Shown here: piece by piece, positions 1-8,516 of the stretch | How positions within the stretch are numbered: the stretch's first letter is position 1 | Layout of the letters: every line of letters starts with the position of its first letter | Assembly (NCBI GenBank): GCA_017622575.1 | Contig: JAGAQU010000040.1 | Span: forward strand, 1-43,041 | Direction: 5' to 3' | Length of the DNA stretch: 43,041 nt | Source: Lachnospiraceae bacterium | Lineage (GTDB): Bacteria > Bacillota > Clostridia > Lachnospirales > Lachnospiraceae | Position numbers and translations under genes: made by a program | Notes under the pieces: generated by a model | Told to the model about the DNA's origin: nothing | Seen by the model: the letters and a program-made list of their open reading frames with translations, nothing else | Database searches by the model: none

Positions 1-136
1 AGAGATTTGCTTACAGCTTCCTTCAGATTCCACCTCACGATGGACACCCTTGCTGTTCGGCTATACACTTCCCACTATCCGGGCGTGTTCGGGACTTACA
101 CCCGTTAGAGCGCGCCCATGGCGCGCAAACAAACAA
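1..136 (+). repeat. Edge of an unidentified repeat-like sequence with a GC-rich terminal palindrome
   Basis: The plus strand is open from the window edge to a TAG at 106-108, but this short peptide does not look like a known domain. Just after it, near 110-126, lies a GC-rich palindrome of the form GCGCGCCCATGGCGCGC. Sequences of this look, a short proline- and threonine-rich reading frame ending in such a palindrome, recur in intergenic regions of gut Firmicutes as I remember them, so I read it as the end of a multicopy element. I cannot name the element and cannot see its other end. Confidence 0.3.
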
Positions 137-167
137 AACGGTCACACATCGTGTGGCCGTTTTTTTT
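137..167. terminator. Bidirectional intrinsic terminator
   Basis: An 11-bp stem (137-147 with 151-161, one G-U pair) closes on a three-base loop. It is followed by eight T on the plus strand and by a weaker T-rich run on the minus strand. It can end transcription from the left edge and from the sigma/anti-sigma operon, whose last gene stops at 187. Confidence 0.8.
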
Positions 168-186
168 GATTGCAATTTCTATTCTG

Positions 187-1050
187 TTATTCCTTCATTT
201 CCCCGTGATAGCCTGTCACCGTGTAAATATTTTCTTCCCTTTCCGATAACACAAGGTCAAGTTCAAAAGTGTTGTCTTCAACCAGGGCAACAGAGGAAAC
301 GACAGGAATAAAAATCTGAATTTCCGCTCCCTCCTTGGGCAGACCGGAAGGATTCCTTTTCACCACCGCTGTGTACAGAACACCCGCTTCTTCAGCCTCG
401 TTTTCCAAAGGCTTTTCTTCTGCTTTTTTTACTTTCACGACTATATTTTTCAGTTCTTGGGCATTCTGTTTATTGTAATCCTCCGGAGCTGCATCCTCGC
501 AAACTGCATCATTCATGGCACTGTCCGCTTTTGCGGATTCCTTTACCGCTCCCGACGCACTCTCTTCCTGCGAAAATGCCTCTGCCGCAGCCATGGAACT
601 CTCCACTTTCGATTCTTCTGCTTCCTCTTTCCGTTCCATTTCCGGTTCTTCAGCTGCGGTCTCTGCCGTTTCTGCTTCTTCCATCCTTTCCGAAAGTGCC
701 TCTTCTGCTTTTGCTTCCTCTGCCACTGCTTCGTCACAATATGCACTTTCTGTTGTAAAAGCCGGTTCTGTCGCACTCTCTGACATAAATTTGCTGTCTG
801 ATTTTTTCATCACGATCATGGTGGGAATCAGAATGATCGCACAGACGATTGCCGCTGCCAGAGCAGAATATTTTCTCATAAATACTGCTATTTTTGTTTT
901 CTTATTGACTGGTGCAGTCTTCTTGTTCTTCTCCGCTTTTGTTTCTGCCGGTGCGGATTTTTCGCTTAAGCCTGCTTCGATTCTGTCCCACAGATCCGGA
1001 ACTTCTGTTTCTGCAAACTCTTTGTATGCTTTTTCAAAGTCTTTCTTCAT
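187..1050 (-). CDS. Probable membrane anti-sigma factor, partner of the upstream ECF sigma factor
   Basis: This is a 287-residue protein with a short cytoplasmic N-terminus, one membrane segment at roughly residues 60-80, a long Glu/Ala/Ser-rich low-complexity stretch (about 90-180) and a C-terminal domain with beta character. That layout fits a one-span anti-sigma factor whose outer domain senses a signal. It directly follows an ECF sigma gene and overlaps its end by 17 bases, so translation is probably coupled. I chose the ATG at 1050 because AGGAGG at 1058-1063 lies 7 bases away; the GTG at 1056 would sit against the ribosome site. The family is not recognised by sequence, so the role is inferred from context and topology. 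Confidence 0.6.
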   Translation of the reverse strand: MKKDFEKAYKEFAETEVPDLWDRIEAGLSEKSAPAETKAEKNKKTAPVNKKTKIAVFMRKYSALAAAIVCAIILIPTMIVMKKSDSKFMSESATEPAFTTESAYCDEAVAEEAKAEEALSERMEEAETAETAAEEPEMERKEEAEESKVESSMAAAEAFSQEESASGAVKESAKADSAMNDAVCEDAAPEDYNKQNAQELKNIVVKVKKAEEKPLENEAEEAGVLYTAVVKRNPSGLPKEGAEIQIFIPVVSSVALVEDNTFELDLVLSEREENIYTVTGYHGEMKE

Positions 1051-1615
1051 ATCCACACCTCCTTAGCTTTTTGATCGCATTCCGGTATTTCCATGTCACA
1101 GTTCCCATGGGAATTCCCATGGCTCGGGCGATCTCTTTAAAGGTCATCTCGCCGAGCACCTTCAGAGAAACCACCTGCCGCTCCGACGGATTCAGGGTTT
1201 CGAGTGCTTCCTGCACCGTCATATCACGGATCACGCTCTCTTCCACTTCACTTTCCGTCTCTTCCTTATAGTACTGTTTCTTTGACTGCTCCTCTTCCTC
1301 CGGACCTGCCTCAATGTCCTGCATCATGGCAGTCAGCTCTTCTCTCCTGTGCTTCCGGATATAGTCGATGGCCATATTTCTCGCCATGGTGGCGAGATAC
1401 CCTTTGTGACCTCCTCCGGGCTTAAACTGATCTGCCTTGTCCCATAGCCTGATAAAAAATTCGCTGGTGACATCTTCGGCATTTTCCCTGTTTTGCAGCA
1501 CCTCATAGACGATCCTGTAAATATAACCGATATAGGCTTCATAGATTTCCTTAAGACCGGTTTTATCCCCCTGTACCATCCGTGCCACAGCCTGTTCAAA
1601 TTGCTGTTCGTTCAC
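1034..1615 (-). CDS. ECF-type RNA polymerase sigma factor
   Basis: The protein carries sigma-70 region 2 (about residues 20-85, with the motif for promoter opening around the LATMARNMAIDYIRKH stretch) and region 4 (about 130-185, a helix-turn-helix in which SERQVVSLKVLGEMTFKEIA is recognisable). Regions 1 and 3 are absent, as is normal for ECF factors. I prefer the GTG at 1615 as start because GGGAGG lies 5 bases upstream; a longer reading from the ATG at 1690 has no ribosome site and adds an unrelated stretch. An acidic linker separates the two sigma domains. It forms a two-gene unit with the overlapping anti-sigma gene. The regulon cannot be told from the sequence. Confidence 0.85.
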   Translation of the reverse strand: MNEQQFEQAVARMVQGDKTGLKEIYEAYIGYIYRIVYEVLQNRENAEDVTSEFFIRLWDKADQFKPGGGHKGYLATMARNMAIDYIRKHRREELTAMMQDIEAGPEEEEQSKKQYYKEETESEVEESVIRDMTVQEALETLNPSERQVVSLKVLGEMTFKEIARAMGIPMGTVTWKYRNAIKKLRRCGYEERL

Positions 1616-1704
1616 GGTTTCCTCCCTTTCTGTATATAGATACGTTTTATTTTCCTGTATTTTATGGTAAGGCAAAATAACTTTCCGCAAACACTGTCAT
1701 GAGC

Positions 1705-1738
1705 AAAAGCCGCAGGATAGAAAACATCCCGCGGCTTT
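1705..1738 (-). terminator. Terminator after dapL
   Basis: The inverted repeat AAAGCCGC..GGAT / ATCC..GCGGCTTT, with one mismatch, lies just after the dapL stop and before the sigma factor gene. On the minus strand it is followed by TTTTGCTC, a short T run. Confidence 0.7.
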
Positions 1739-1757
1739 CACTCTTCTTTTAATTATA

Positions 1758-2972
1758 TTACAGTGCTTTGATTCTGTCCACTGCCTCAACGGTATTCTCA
1801 TAGCTGCCGAAGGCTGTAAGTCTGAAATAGGTTTCGCCGCTGGGTCCAAAGCCTGAACCGGGAGTCCCTACCACATTTGCTTTTTCCAGCAGATAATCAA
1901 AAAATTCCCAGCTTGTCATGCCATTTGGTGCTTTTAACCAGATATAAGGTGCATTCACACCACCGGATACGGTATAGCCTGCCTCCTTTAATCCGTTCAG
2001 AATGTAAGCAGCATTTTTCATATAGTAGGAAACAAGCTGCTTTACCTCTGCCTGGCCTTCCTTGGAATACACAGCTTCACCTGCGCGCTGCACAATATAA
2101 GGTGCGCCGTTATATTTGGTTCCGTGTCTTCTTGCCCATAAGGAATGAAGGGAAACGTCTCCGCTCTTTAATTCCTTAGGGATAACGGTGTAGCCCAAGC
2201 GGACACCGGTAAAGCCTGCATTCTTGGAGAAGGAGTGAAGCTCAATGGCGCAGGTTCTTGCGCCTTCACATTCATAGATGGAATGAGGAACATCCTCCTC
2301 GGAAATATAGGCTTCATAGGCAGCATCATAAATGATGACCGCACCGTTTTTGTTTGCATAATCAACCCACTCCTGAAGCTGAGGCTTTGTGATCGTAGAT
2401 CCTGTGGGGTTATTGGGGAAGCAGAGATAAATGATGTCCGGTACTTCCTTGGGAAGCTCGGGTGCAAAATTATTGTCTGCGGTACATGGCATGTAGATCA
2501 CATCGCTCCATGTCTCTGTTTCCTTATCATAAGTACCTGTTCTGCCTGCCATCACATTGGTATCCACATATACGGGATAAACAGGGTCACAGACAGCGAT
2601 CTTATTGTCAATACTGAAAATTTCCTGAATATTGCCGGAATCACACTTGGCACCGTCCGACACAAAGATTTCATCAGCGGCAATATCGCAGCCTCTCTTC
2701 TGATAGTCGTTCTCCGCAATGGCATTTCTTAAAAATTCATAGCCAAGATCGGGCGCATAGCCTCTGAAGGTCTCAGCCTTCGCCATCTCATCCACCGCAC
2801 CGTGAAGTGCACTGATGATTGTGGGGGTAAGGGGCTGCGTCACATCACCGATTCCCAGACGAATGACCTTCTTGTCGGGATTTGCTGCCGCATAGGCATT
2901 TACCTTCTTACCGATGGTGGAAAATAAGTAGCTTCCGGGGAGCTTTAAGTAATTGTCGTTTACTTTAAACAT
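1758..2972 (-). CDS. dapL: LL-diaminopimelate aminotransferase
   Basis: This PLP enzyme converts tetrahydrodipicolinate directly to LL-diaminopimelate using glutamate as amino donor, in the DapL route to lysine and cell-wall meso-diaminopimelate. At 404 residues it matches the usual family length. The N-terminus ([19 protein letters not shown]) and the PLP-lysine region ([15 protein letters not shown]) are characteristic of DapL. The [12 protein letters not shown] motif and the C-terminal FRLTAFG substrate arginine are also visible. I chose the ATG at 2972, nine bases after AGGAGG; an upstream in-frame start at 2996 overlaps that ribosome site. It follows dapF, which acts next in the same pathway. 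Confidence 0.95.
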   Translation of the reverse strand: MFKVNDNYLKLPGSYLFSTIGKKVNAYAAANPDKKVIRLGIGDVTQPLTPTIISALHGAVDEMAKAETFRGYAPDLGYEFLRNAIAENDYQKRGCDIAADEIFVSDGAKCDSGNIQEIFSIDNKIAVCDPVYPVYVDTNVMAGRTGTYDKETETWSDVIYMPCTADNNFAPELPKEVPDIIYLCFPNNPTGSTITKPQLQEWVDYANKNGAVIIYDAAYEAYISEEDVPHSIYECEGARTCAIELHSFSKNAGFTGVRLGYTVIPKELKSGDVSLHSLWARRHGTKYNGAPYIVQRAGEAVYSKEGQAEVKQLVSYYMKNAAYILNGLKEAGYTVSGGVNAPYIWLKAPNGMTSWEFFDYLLEKANVVGTPGSGFGPSGETYFRLTAFGSYENTVEAVDRIKAL

Positions 2973-3014
2973 GTTGTTATTCCTCCTGTTTATCATTTAT
3001 CTGAGCTCTGCGAG

Positions 3015-3860
3015 CTAAATTTCAATCTCTCCTTCAAAAACAGTGGTTGCGGGGCCGGTCATATAGACCAGGTTTTCCTGTCTGTCCCACTGAATCCTGA
3101 GGGAACCTCCTAATAGTTTAACAGTAACGGTGTCATTCGTCAAACCATTTAAAATGCATGCCACAACGGTTGCACAGGCGCCGGTCCCGCAGGCCAGCGT
3201 CTCGCCGGTTCCCCGCTCCCACACACGCATCTCCACATGTTCTTTATCGATCACTTTTACAAATTCCGTATTTGTTCTCTTGGGAAATCTCTCATGGTTT
3301 TCAAAGAGAGGCCCTATCGTCTCAATCGGAAGCTTTTCCACATCATCCATAAAAACAACTGCGTGGGGATTTCCCATTGACACGCATGTCATTTTATAAA
3401 TTTTGCCGTCAACCTCAATGTCTCCGCCTACTACAGGCTCTTCTTCCCTGTCTGTAATGACAGGAATATCAGCAGCCCTTAAAATAGGAGCACCCATATT
3501 GACTTTTACGGTCGATACCTTTCCGCCCTCTGTCGTAAGATCCAGGTATTTGACTTTGCCGGCACTGACGATACTGATATGCGTCTGATCCGTCAAGCCC
3601 TTATCATACACAAACTTCGCCACGCAGCGGATACCGTTTCCGCACATCTCCGCTCTGGAACCGTCCATGTTGTACATTTCCATCTCAAAATCAGCCTCTG
3701 TGGAAGGATTGATAAAGATCACACCATCCCCTCCGATTCCGAAATGTCTGTCACTCAGTTTTTTTACCACATCGGGCTTTTTTTCCTGTGGGATGATCTC
3801 TTTCGCACCATCCACATAAATATAATCATTGCCGCACCCATGCATCTTCGTAAATTTCAT
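3015..3860 (-). CDS. dapF: Diaminopimelate epimerase
   Basis: DapF interconverts LL- and meso-diaminopimelate by a two-cysteine acid-base mechanism. Both catalytic cysteines are visible: MCGNGIRC around residue 72 and ACGTGAC around residue 224. The N-terminus MKFTKMHGCGNDY is a family signature, and 281 residues is full length. AAAGGAG stands a normal distance upstream of the ATG. It lies 42 bases upstream of the dapL start, so the two form a lysine/cell-wall operon. Confidence 0.96.
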   Translation of the reverse strand: MKFTKMHGCGNDYIYVDGAKEIIPQEKKPDVVKKLSDRHFGIGGDGVIFINPSTEADFEMEMYNMDGSRAEMCGNGIRCVAKFVYDKGLTDQTHISIVSAGKVKYLDLTTEGGKVSTVKVNMGAPILRAADIPVITDREEEPVVGGDIEVDGKIYKMTCVSMGNPHAVVFMDDVEKLPIETIGPLFENHERFPKRTNTEFVKVIDKEHVEMRVWERGTGETLACGTGACATVVACILNGLTNDTVTVKLLGGSLRIQWDRQENLVYMTGPATTVFEGEIEI

Positions 3861-3876
3861 ATTTTTCCGCTCCTTT

Positions 3877-3935
3877 GAATGAAAAAATGTGATAAACCAA
3901 ACCTTCTAATTTTAGTTTACCACATTTTTTCATTC
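3877..3935 (-). terminator. Long inverted repeat between corA-like gene and dapF
   Basis: Two 21-base arms (3877-3897 and 3915-3935) are reverse complements except for one position, which becomes a G-U pair in the minus-strand RNA. They flank a 17-base loop that holds its own small palindrome, CTAATTTTAG. Both arms contain A6/T6 tracts, so the structure can act as a bidirectional terminator for the nptA-ppk-corA operon. Its length and its place directly before the dapF ribosome site also allow a role as operator or 5' leader hairpin. Confidence 0.55.
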
Positions 3936-3989
3936 CTTGTATCGTTTTCCTTGCGGTCAGGTATGCAAAAAGTGCTGTTTCCTTATACC

Positions 3990-4784
3990 CTATAAAATTT
4001 TTTTCTTTTTAAAAATAAAAATACATCCTGCAATGACTACCAGACCTAAGACAATGACTCCCGGATAGCCGTTCTCAAGCTCCGGCATATTCTTAAAGTT
4101 CATACCATACCAGCCTGTGATCAGCGTAAGCGGAAAGAAAATAGTGGATATCACTGTCAAAAACTGCATATTACGGTTCTGCTGGGCATCCACCTGAGCC
4201 TGATAGGCATCCTGCACCTGCTTGGCATATTCCAGCAGATGGGCAGTTCTTCCCATAAGCCTGTCGGCACGGTCGGCGATGATACCGAAATACTTCAGCC
4301 TCTTTTTTGCAAAGAATCCGTTTTCGTTTTCCTCCATATCCATGATCAGCTTTTCATATCGTCCTAAGGTTTCCACATCACGGCTCATAAACTGCCCGAT
4401 AAAATTATAGATGAAATGTTCCCTGGTTTCTCCCTGCTTCGTCCTGTTCTGACGGATCCGCATGATCAGACGCCAGGAAAAATCATTGTCATCAATGATC
4501 ACGATATGCCGCTGGTTGATAAAAAACAGGATTCGATACCGGCTTCCCAGAACATCCAGAAGCTTGGGAATGCAAAAGGAGCCCGCAAGACACTCCTGCT
4601 GGGCCTCCATTCTGCAGAAGCTGACTGTCTGAAGATTGATATCACCTTCGTACACCATCTCAGCCAGCTCCATCACTTCCTTTGCTTCTTTCGATGTGGC
4701 AACAAACACCGCCGACCTGTCCTCTGCCTTAAATAGTTCTTCATCGATAGGTTCCAACGTTTCTCCCAAAGCAAGTATGATCAC
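3990..4784 (-). CDS. CorA-family divalent cation transporter, apparently missing an internal segment
   Basis: The C-terminus has the CorA signature YGMNFKNMPEL between two membrane helices (about residues 205-228 and 240-260), so the family is clear. CorA proteins form pentamers that let Mg2+ and related ions through the membrane. The protein is 264 residues, against 300 or more in the family. The shortfall falls inside the cytoplasmic helical stalk: YEKLIMDME runs directly into ENENGFF around residues 148-157, where relatives as I remember them carry about 40 further residues. The frame is kept, so a shortened protein would be made, probably with a damaged funnel. The start is a GTG in a GTGA overlap with the ppk stop. 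It is the last gene of the nptA-ppk-corA operon. Confidence 0.75.
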   Translation of the reverse strand: MIILALGETLEPIDEELFKAEDRSAVFVATSKEAKEVMELAEMVYEGDINLQTVSFCRMEAQQECLAGSFCIPKLLDVLGSRYRILFFINQRHIVIIDDNDFSWRLIMRIRQNRTKQGETREHFIYNFIGQFMSRDVETLGRYEKLIMDMEENENGFFAKKRLKYFGIIADRADRLMGRTAHLLEYAKQVQDAYQAQVDAQQNRNMQFLTVISTIFFPLTLITGWYGMNFKNMPELENGYPGVIVLGLVVIAGCIFIFKKKKIL

Positions 4785-6720
4785 TTTACCACACCTTCCT
4801 GATTACCGGTATTCCGGTCATATGCCTGTTGATAAAAATATTCCCGGGAATTCAAAGGTGTGTCTGTCTCCTGAATTCTGATATAGTTACCGTCGCTGAG
4901 CATCTGTCTTGCCTGCTGATTGTCACTGAGCATGGTAATGAACATCTCCCTCAGCTGCAGTTTTAAATCCCTGTCATGAACAGGGGCTGCCACCTCCACA
5001 CGTCTTATGGTATTGCGCGTCATGTAATCGGCGGAAGCAATGTAAATCTTTTCCTGTTCCCCTTTTCCGAAAATATAAATTCTGGAATGTTCCAGAAAGC
5101 GCCCCACAATACTGATCACGCGGATATTTTCCGTGGCTCCCTCCACGCCGGGAACAAGACAGCAGATACCGCGTACGACCAGATCGATCTTCACGCCTGC
5201 CTGTGAGGCCTCGATAAATTTGTCAATGATCCTTTTGTCGGTGAGCGAATTGATCTTGATACCTATGTAAGCCTCTTCCCCGTTCTTTGCTTTCGCGATC
5301 TCATCCTCAATCATAGCGATCACTCTGTTTTGCAGACATTTGGGCGCAACCAGCAGTTCTTTTGTGGATTCCACCACTTCTCCCATGGCAAGAGCCTGAA
5401 AAACACCCGCTGCCTCCTGGCCGATCTCCTGATCGGCAGTCATAAGGGAAAGGTCTGTGTAGAGTCTTGACGTTTTTTCGTTGTAATTTCCGGTACCGAT
5501 CTGGGTATAATATTCCGTTTTGCCCTCATTTCTTCTGGTGATCAGACAAAGCTTGGAATGTACCTTATAGCCGCCAAGGCCATAGATCACCTGACAGCCT
5601 GCCTCCTCAAGACGTCTTGACCACTCAATATTGTTTTCCTCATCAAAACGGGCCTTCAGTTCCACAAGAACCAGGACATCCTTGCCGTTTTCAGCCGCTT
5701 CTATCAGTGATTCCACAATCTTGCTGTGCTTTGCCACCCGATACAGCGTCATCTTGATGGATACCACCGACTCATCGTTTGCCGCTTCACTCAGCATTTC
5801 AAGGAACGGTTTCATGCTCTCGAAAGGATAGGAGAGGAGCTTATCTTTTTCCCTGATCTGTGCAAGAACAGATTCCCCGCTCCTAAACTGGGAGGATTTT
5901 TGGGGGATTCTCTTCTCAAAAAAGAGTTCCGGTTTCTGACGCAGAATATCCTGGAACTGAAACAGGAAAGACAGTTCAAGAGGTGTATTGTTTCTGAACA
6001 CATACTCCTTCTTCACCTCCAGATAATCGCAAAGTGTATCCACGATATCTCCTTCCAGATCTCTTGACAGCTCGAGACGCACCGGTGCCAGTCTCTTACG
6101 CTTTTTGATCATCTCTGCCATAAATTCACGATAATCAAGATCTTCATCATAGAGGGCATCCGCGTCGATATCCGCATTTCTGGTAACCCGGAGAAGTGAC
6201 TTGGATTTCACGAAATAACCGCTGAAAATCTTGGGTACAAAGTGAAGGATCAGTTCTTCCGCCAACATGTAGGTACCCTCTTCACCGGGTATCTGGATCA
6301 GTCTCGGAAAGACGCCGCTGCTGCAGGGAATGATCCCCAGTTTTTCCTTACCGTTCTTTTTCTCCAGCACGGCAACCGCATAAATCTCTCTGTTGCGAAG
6401 GAAGGGAAAGGGTTGTCTCTTTCCGACGATACTGGGTGAGATCAGAGGCGCAATCTCCTGATCAAAATACCATTCCAGATATTCGCTCTCCTTATTGCCG
6501 ATCTTGCGGAAATCCACCAGTTTTACTCCATAACCGGCAATGCTTTCCATAAGCTCCTCATAGACGGCATCTTTTCTTCTGTTAAGCTTCTCTACCTCCG
6601 TGAGGAAGGCTTTGATCTGCTCTCCCGGTGTCATCTCCGTCTTGTTGTCACGGACTCCTGTGGATAGAAGCTTCTGATCGATCAGAGTTCCCTGTTCATA
6701 TACACTTTATTTTTGCTCAT
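4781..6720 (-). pseudogene. ppk: Polyphosphate kinase 1 with N-terminal deletion and frameshift
   Basis: PPK1 polymerises ATP gamma-phosphate into polyphosphate. The body (617 codons from 6634) is well conserved: the phosphohistidine region KVHSKLCL, the second histidine in FLEHSRIYIF, and the phosphate-binding stretches LYRVAKHSK and ARFDEENN. The true N-terminus is visible upstream: ATG at 6720 (overlapping the nptA stop) or 6699 gives MSKNKVYMNREL, the normal PPK1 beginning, and then hits TGA at 6682-6684. In another frame LIDQKLLSTGVRDNKTEMTPGEQ leads into the body. So about 50 codons, normally SWL..FNERVL to SNLDEFF..VRVGSL, are missing between 6687 and 6683, with loss of frame. That segment holds the Asn that binds ATP in E. 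coli PPK. The residual reading frame from 6634 has no clear ribosome site. Confidence 0.85.
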
Positions 6721-8425
6721 TTGTCTGTTCTCCTTCCTTCTCACCGGCCTCGATAAAGTAAGTCATATCCACTTTGCCAAGAGCCGCATCCGCAATATTG
6801 ACACAGCAGTTTCCCATACGGTCCACGCTGTGAAGAATATTGTTTAAGGATGCTGTCATATTGGCTGCGCATTTTCCCTTGCTGACTCTTTCCATATGTC
6901 CTTTACGCATCTCAATATCAAGATCCAGTACCTTTTCTCTTCTCTTCCGGATTTTCTTTGCGCTGTCCTGATTACCTGAGGTCATGACATCGATGGCACC
7001 TGAATACATCTCTTCGATCACCTTAAGGCTCTTTTCCAGATCCTTCATGGCATCCTTGGAATACTTATACTTCTTTGCAAGCTTATCCTCCAGGGAATCC
7101 GCAATATCATTGCAGAGAATTCCCATACGTTCCACATCGCTGAGCACATACATGATCCCCGCAGTCTGGTTCGCCTGTTCCTCGGTCAGAACACCGGCGG
7201 AAAACAGCCCGCTCAAATATTCCGTAATTTTACTGCTTAAGCTTTCCACCGTCTGCGCCTTTTCATTCATGGAATCAAGAAGCGCCCTGTCCTCTTTTCT
7301 CGCCGCCACTGAGGCATTCTGAAGCAGCTCCTCCACAATGTCACTGACGCGGAGCACCTCCCTCGCCACCAGCTGGAGTGCAGCGGCAGGCTGACCCACA
7401 AGACGCTCATCCAGATAGACAGGCTCTGACGGATGTCCTGCTGCTTCCTTACCGTCAGGGATGAGTCGCATTACGATCTTTACCATCAGCCAGAGAAGGG
7501 GAGTCCATAATATTGTCATTACCAGATTGAAGCCGGTGTGGGCATTGGCGATCTGCCTTGAGATCACTTCGATCTCCGGTCCCTTAGGCGAGATCATTTT
7601 GATAATCTCCGCAAAGGGTGTCACGAACCAGATAAACAGAAAACTTCCCGATATGTTAAAAATGGAATGGGCAAGTGCTGTTCTTTTGGCATCTCTCGGC
7701 TGACCGATACTGGCAAGGAGCGCTGTGATCGTGGTACCGATATTATCACCCAGCAAAATGGGAATCGCGCCGGCAAGCCCGATGATACTTGTGCCCCCGT
7801 CCGCTCCCGGCTGGGAAGCAAAGTTCTGGAGTACAGCAATCGTAGCACTGCTGCTCTGCACCACCAGTGTCATCAAAGCGCCCACCGCCACACCGAGCAC
7901 CGGTATATCGGCAACCTTGGCAATCATAGTGGTAAAAACGGGACTGGAAGCCAAAGGCTTCATCACACCTCCCATGGTCTCGATTCCCAGAAACAAAAGA
8001 CCGAAGGCAAATACTGTCTGTCCGATATTTTTTATTTTTTCCGATTTGGAGATAAAGGCTACGATAAAGCCTGCAAAGATGAAGAGATAAATATAATCAC
8101 TGATCTTAAAAGCTATGATCTGCGCCGTCATGGTGGTACCGATGTTGGCACCGAAAATAATGGAGATTGCCTGTGGCAGCGTCATCAACCCTGCACTGAC
8201 AAACCCGATCGCCATAACCGTCGTTGCGCTGCTGCTCTGCAAAACAGCCGTAACAAGCGCACCGGCAAGTACTCCCATGACCGGATTTTTCGTGAGCATC
8301 CCGAGGATTGCCTTCATTTTTTCTCCGGCTGCCTTCTGCAGACATTCACTCATCATATTCATACCAAAAATGAAAATGGCAAGTCCTCCAAACAATCCAA
8401 ATAAGATTTCCACTGTACTTTGCAT
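6707..8425 (-). CDS. Na+/phosphate cotransporter with C-terminal PhoU-like domain
   Basis: This is a membrane protein that imports inorganic phosphate with sodium. Two repeats carry the family motif QSSSAT (about residues 63 and 190) within some eight to nine membrane helices. Residues from about 365 to 560 form a helical PhoU-like cytoplasmic domain, the usual layout of the bacterial NptA/YjbB type. An ATG at 8464 is in frame, but it overlaps a TATAAT -10 element. The ATG at 8425 (MQSTVE) therefore fits better and gives 572 residues. Its stop overlaps the ATG of the ppk pseudogene at 6720, so the two were translationally coupled. The promoter carries Pho-box repeats, which fits a phosphate importer. 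Confidence 0.9.
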   Translation of the reverse strand: MQSTVEILFGLFGGLAIFIFGMNMMSECLQKAAGEKMKAILGMLTKNPVMGVLAGALVTAVLQSSSATTVMAIGFVSAGLMTLPQAISIIFGANIGTTMTAQIIAFKISDYIYLFIFAGFIVAFISKSEKIKNIGQTVFAFGLLFLGIETMGGVMKPLASSPVFTTMIAKVADIPVLGVAVGALMTLVVQSSSATIAVLQNFASQPGADGGTSIIGLAGAIPILLGDNIGTTITALLASIGQPRDAKRTALAHSIFNISGSFLFIWFVTPFAEIIKMISPKGPEIEVISRQIANAHTGFNLVMTILWTPLLWLMVKIVMRLIPDGKEAAGHPSEPVYLDERLVGQPAAALQLVAREVLRVSDIVEELLQNASVAARKEDRALLDSMNEKAQTVESLSSKITEYLSGLFSAGVLTEEQANQTAGIMYVLSDVERMGILCNDIADSLEDKLAKKYKYSKDAMKDLEKSLKVIEEMYSGAIDVMTSGNQDSAKKIRKRREKVLDLDIEMRKGHMERVSKGKCAANMTASLNNILHSVDRMGNCCVNIADAALGKVDMTYFIEAGEKEGEQTNEQK

Positions 8426-8462
8426 ATAAAATTTACCCTGCTCTTTCTTATGGTTTGATCCC

Positions 8463-8516
8463 ATTATACAAAAGCAAGGTAAATTCCAAGTTATGCCTAT
8501 GTCAAATCTATGTAAA
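8463..8516 (-). promoter_or_regulatory. Pho-box-like promoter of the nptA-ppk-corA operon
   Basis: Read on the minus strand, hexamers TTTACA (8516-8511), TTGACA (8505-8500), ATAACT (8494-8489) and TTTACC (8483-8478) stand at exactly 11-bp intervals. They are followed by TATAAT (8468-8463). Direct TTtACA-like repeats of 11-bp period are the mark of PhoP/PhoB sites in Firmicutes. The first hexamer lies inside the 3' end of the histidine kinase gene. The TTGACA is too far (31 bases) from the -10 to be an ordinary -35 element. Confidence 0.7.

Noticed and set aside
457..1066. Plus-strand open frames rich in Ser/Ala or Cys/Phe opposite the anti-sigma gene
   Set aside because: They mirror the Glu/Ala-rich coding strand of the minus-strand gene, lack ribosome sites and show no domain.
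8426..8464. Upstream ATG at 8464 as start of the Na/Pi transporter
   Set aside because: It lies within the TATAAT of the promoter, so the codon would not be in the transcript; ATG 8425 fits the family N-terminus.
8500..8505. TTGACA as -35 of the nptA promoter
   Set aside because: It is 31 bases from the TATAAT. It fits instead as one unit of the 11-bp hexamer series.
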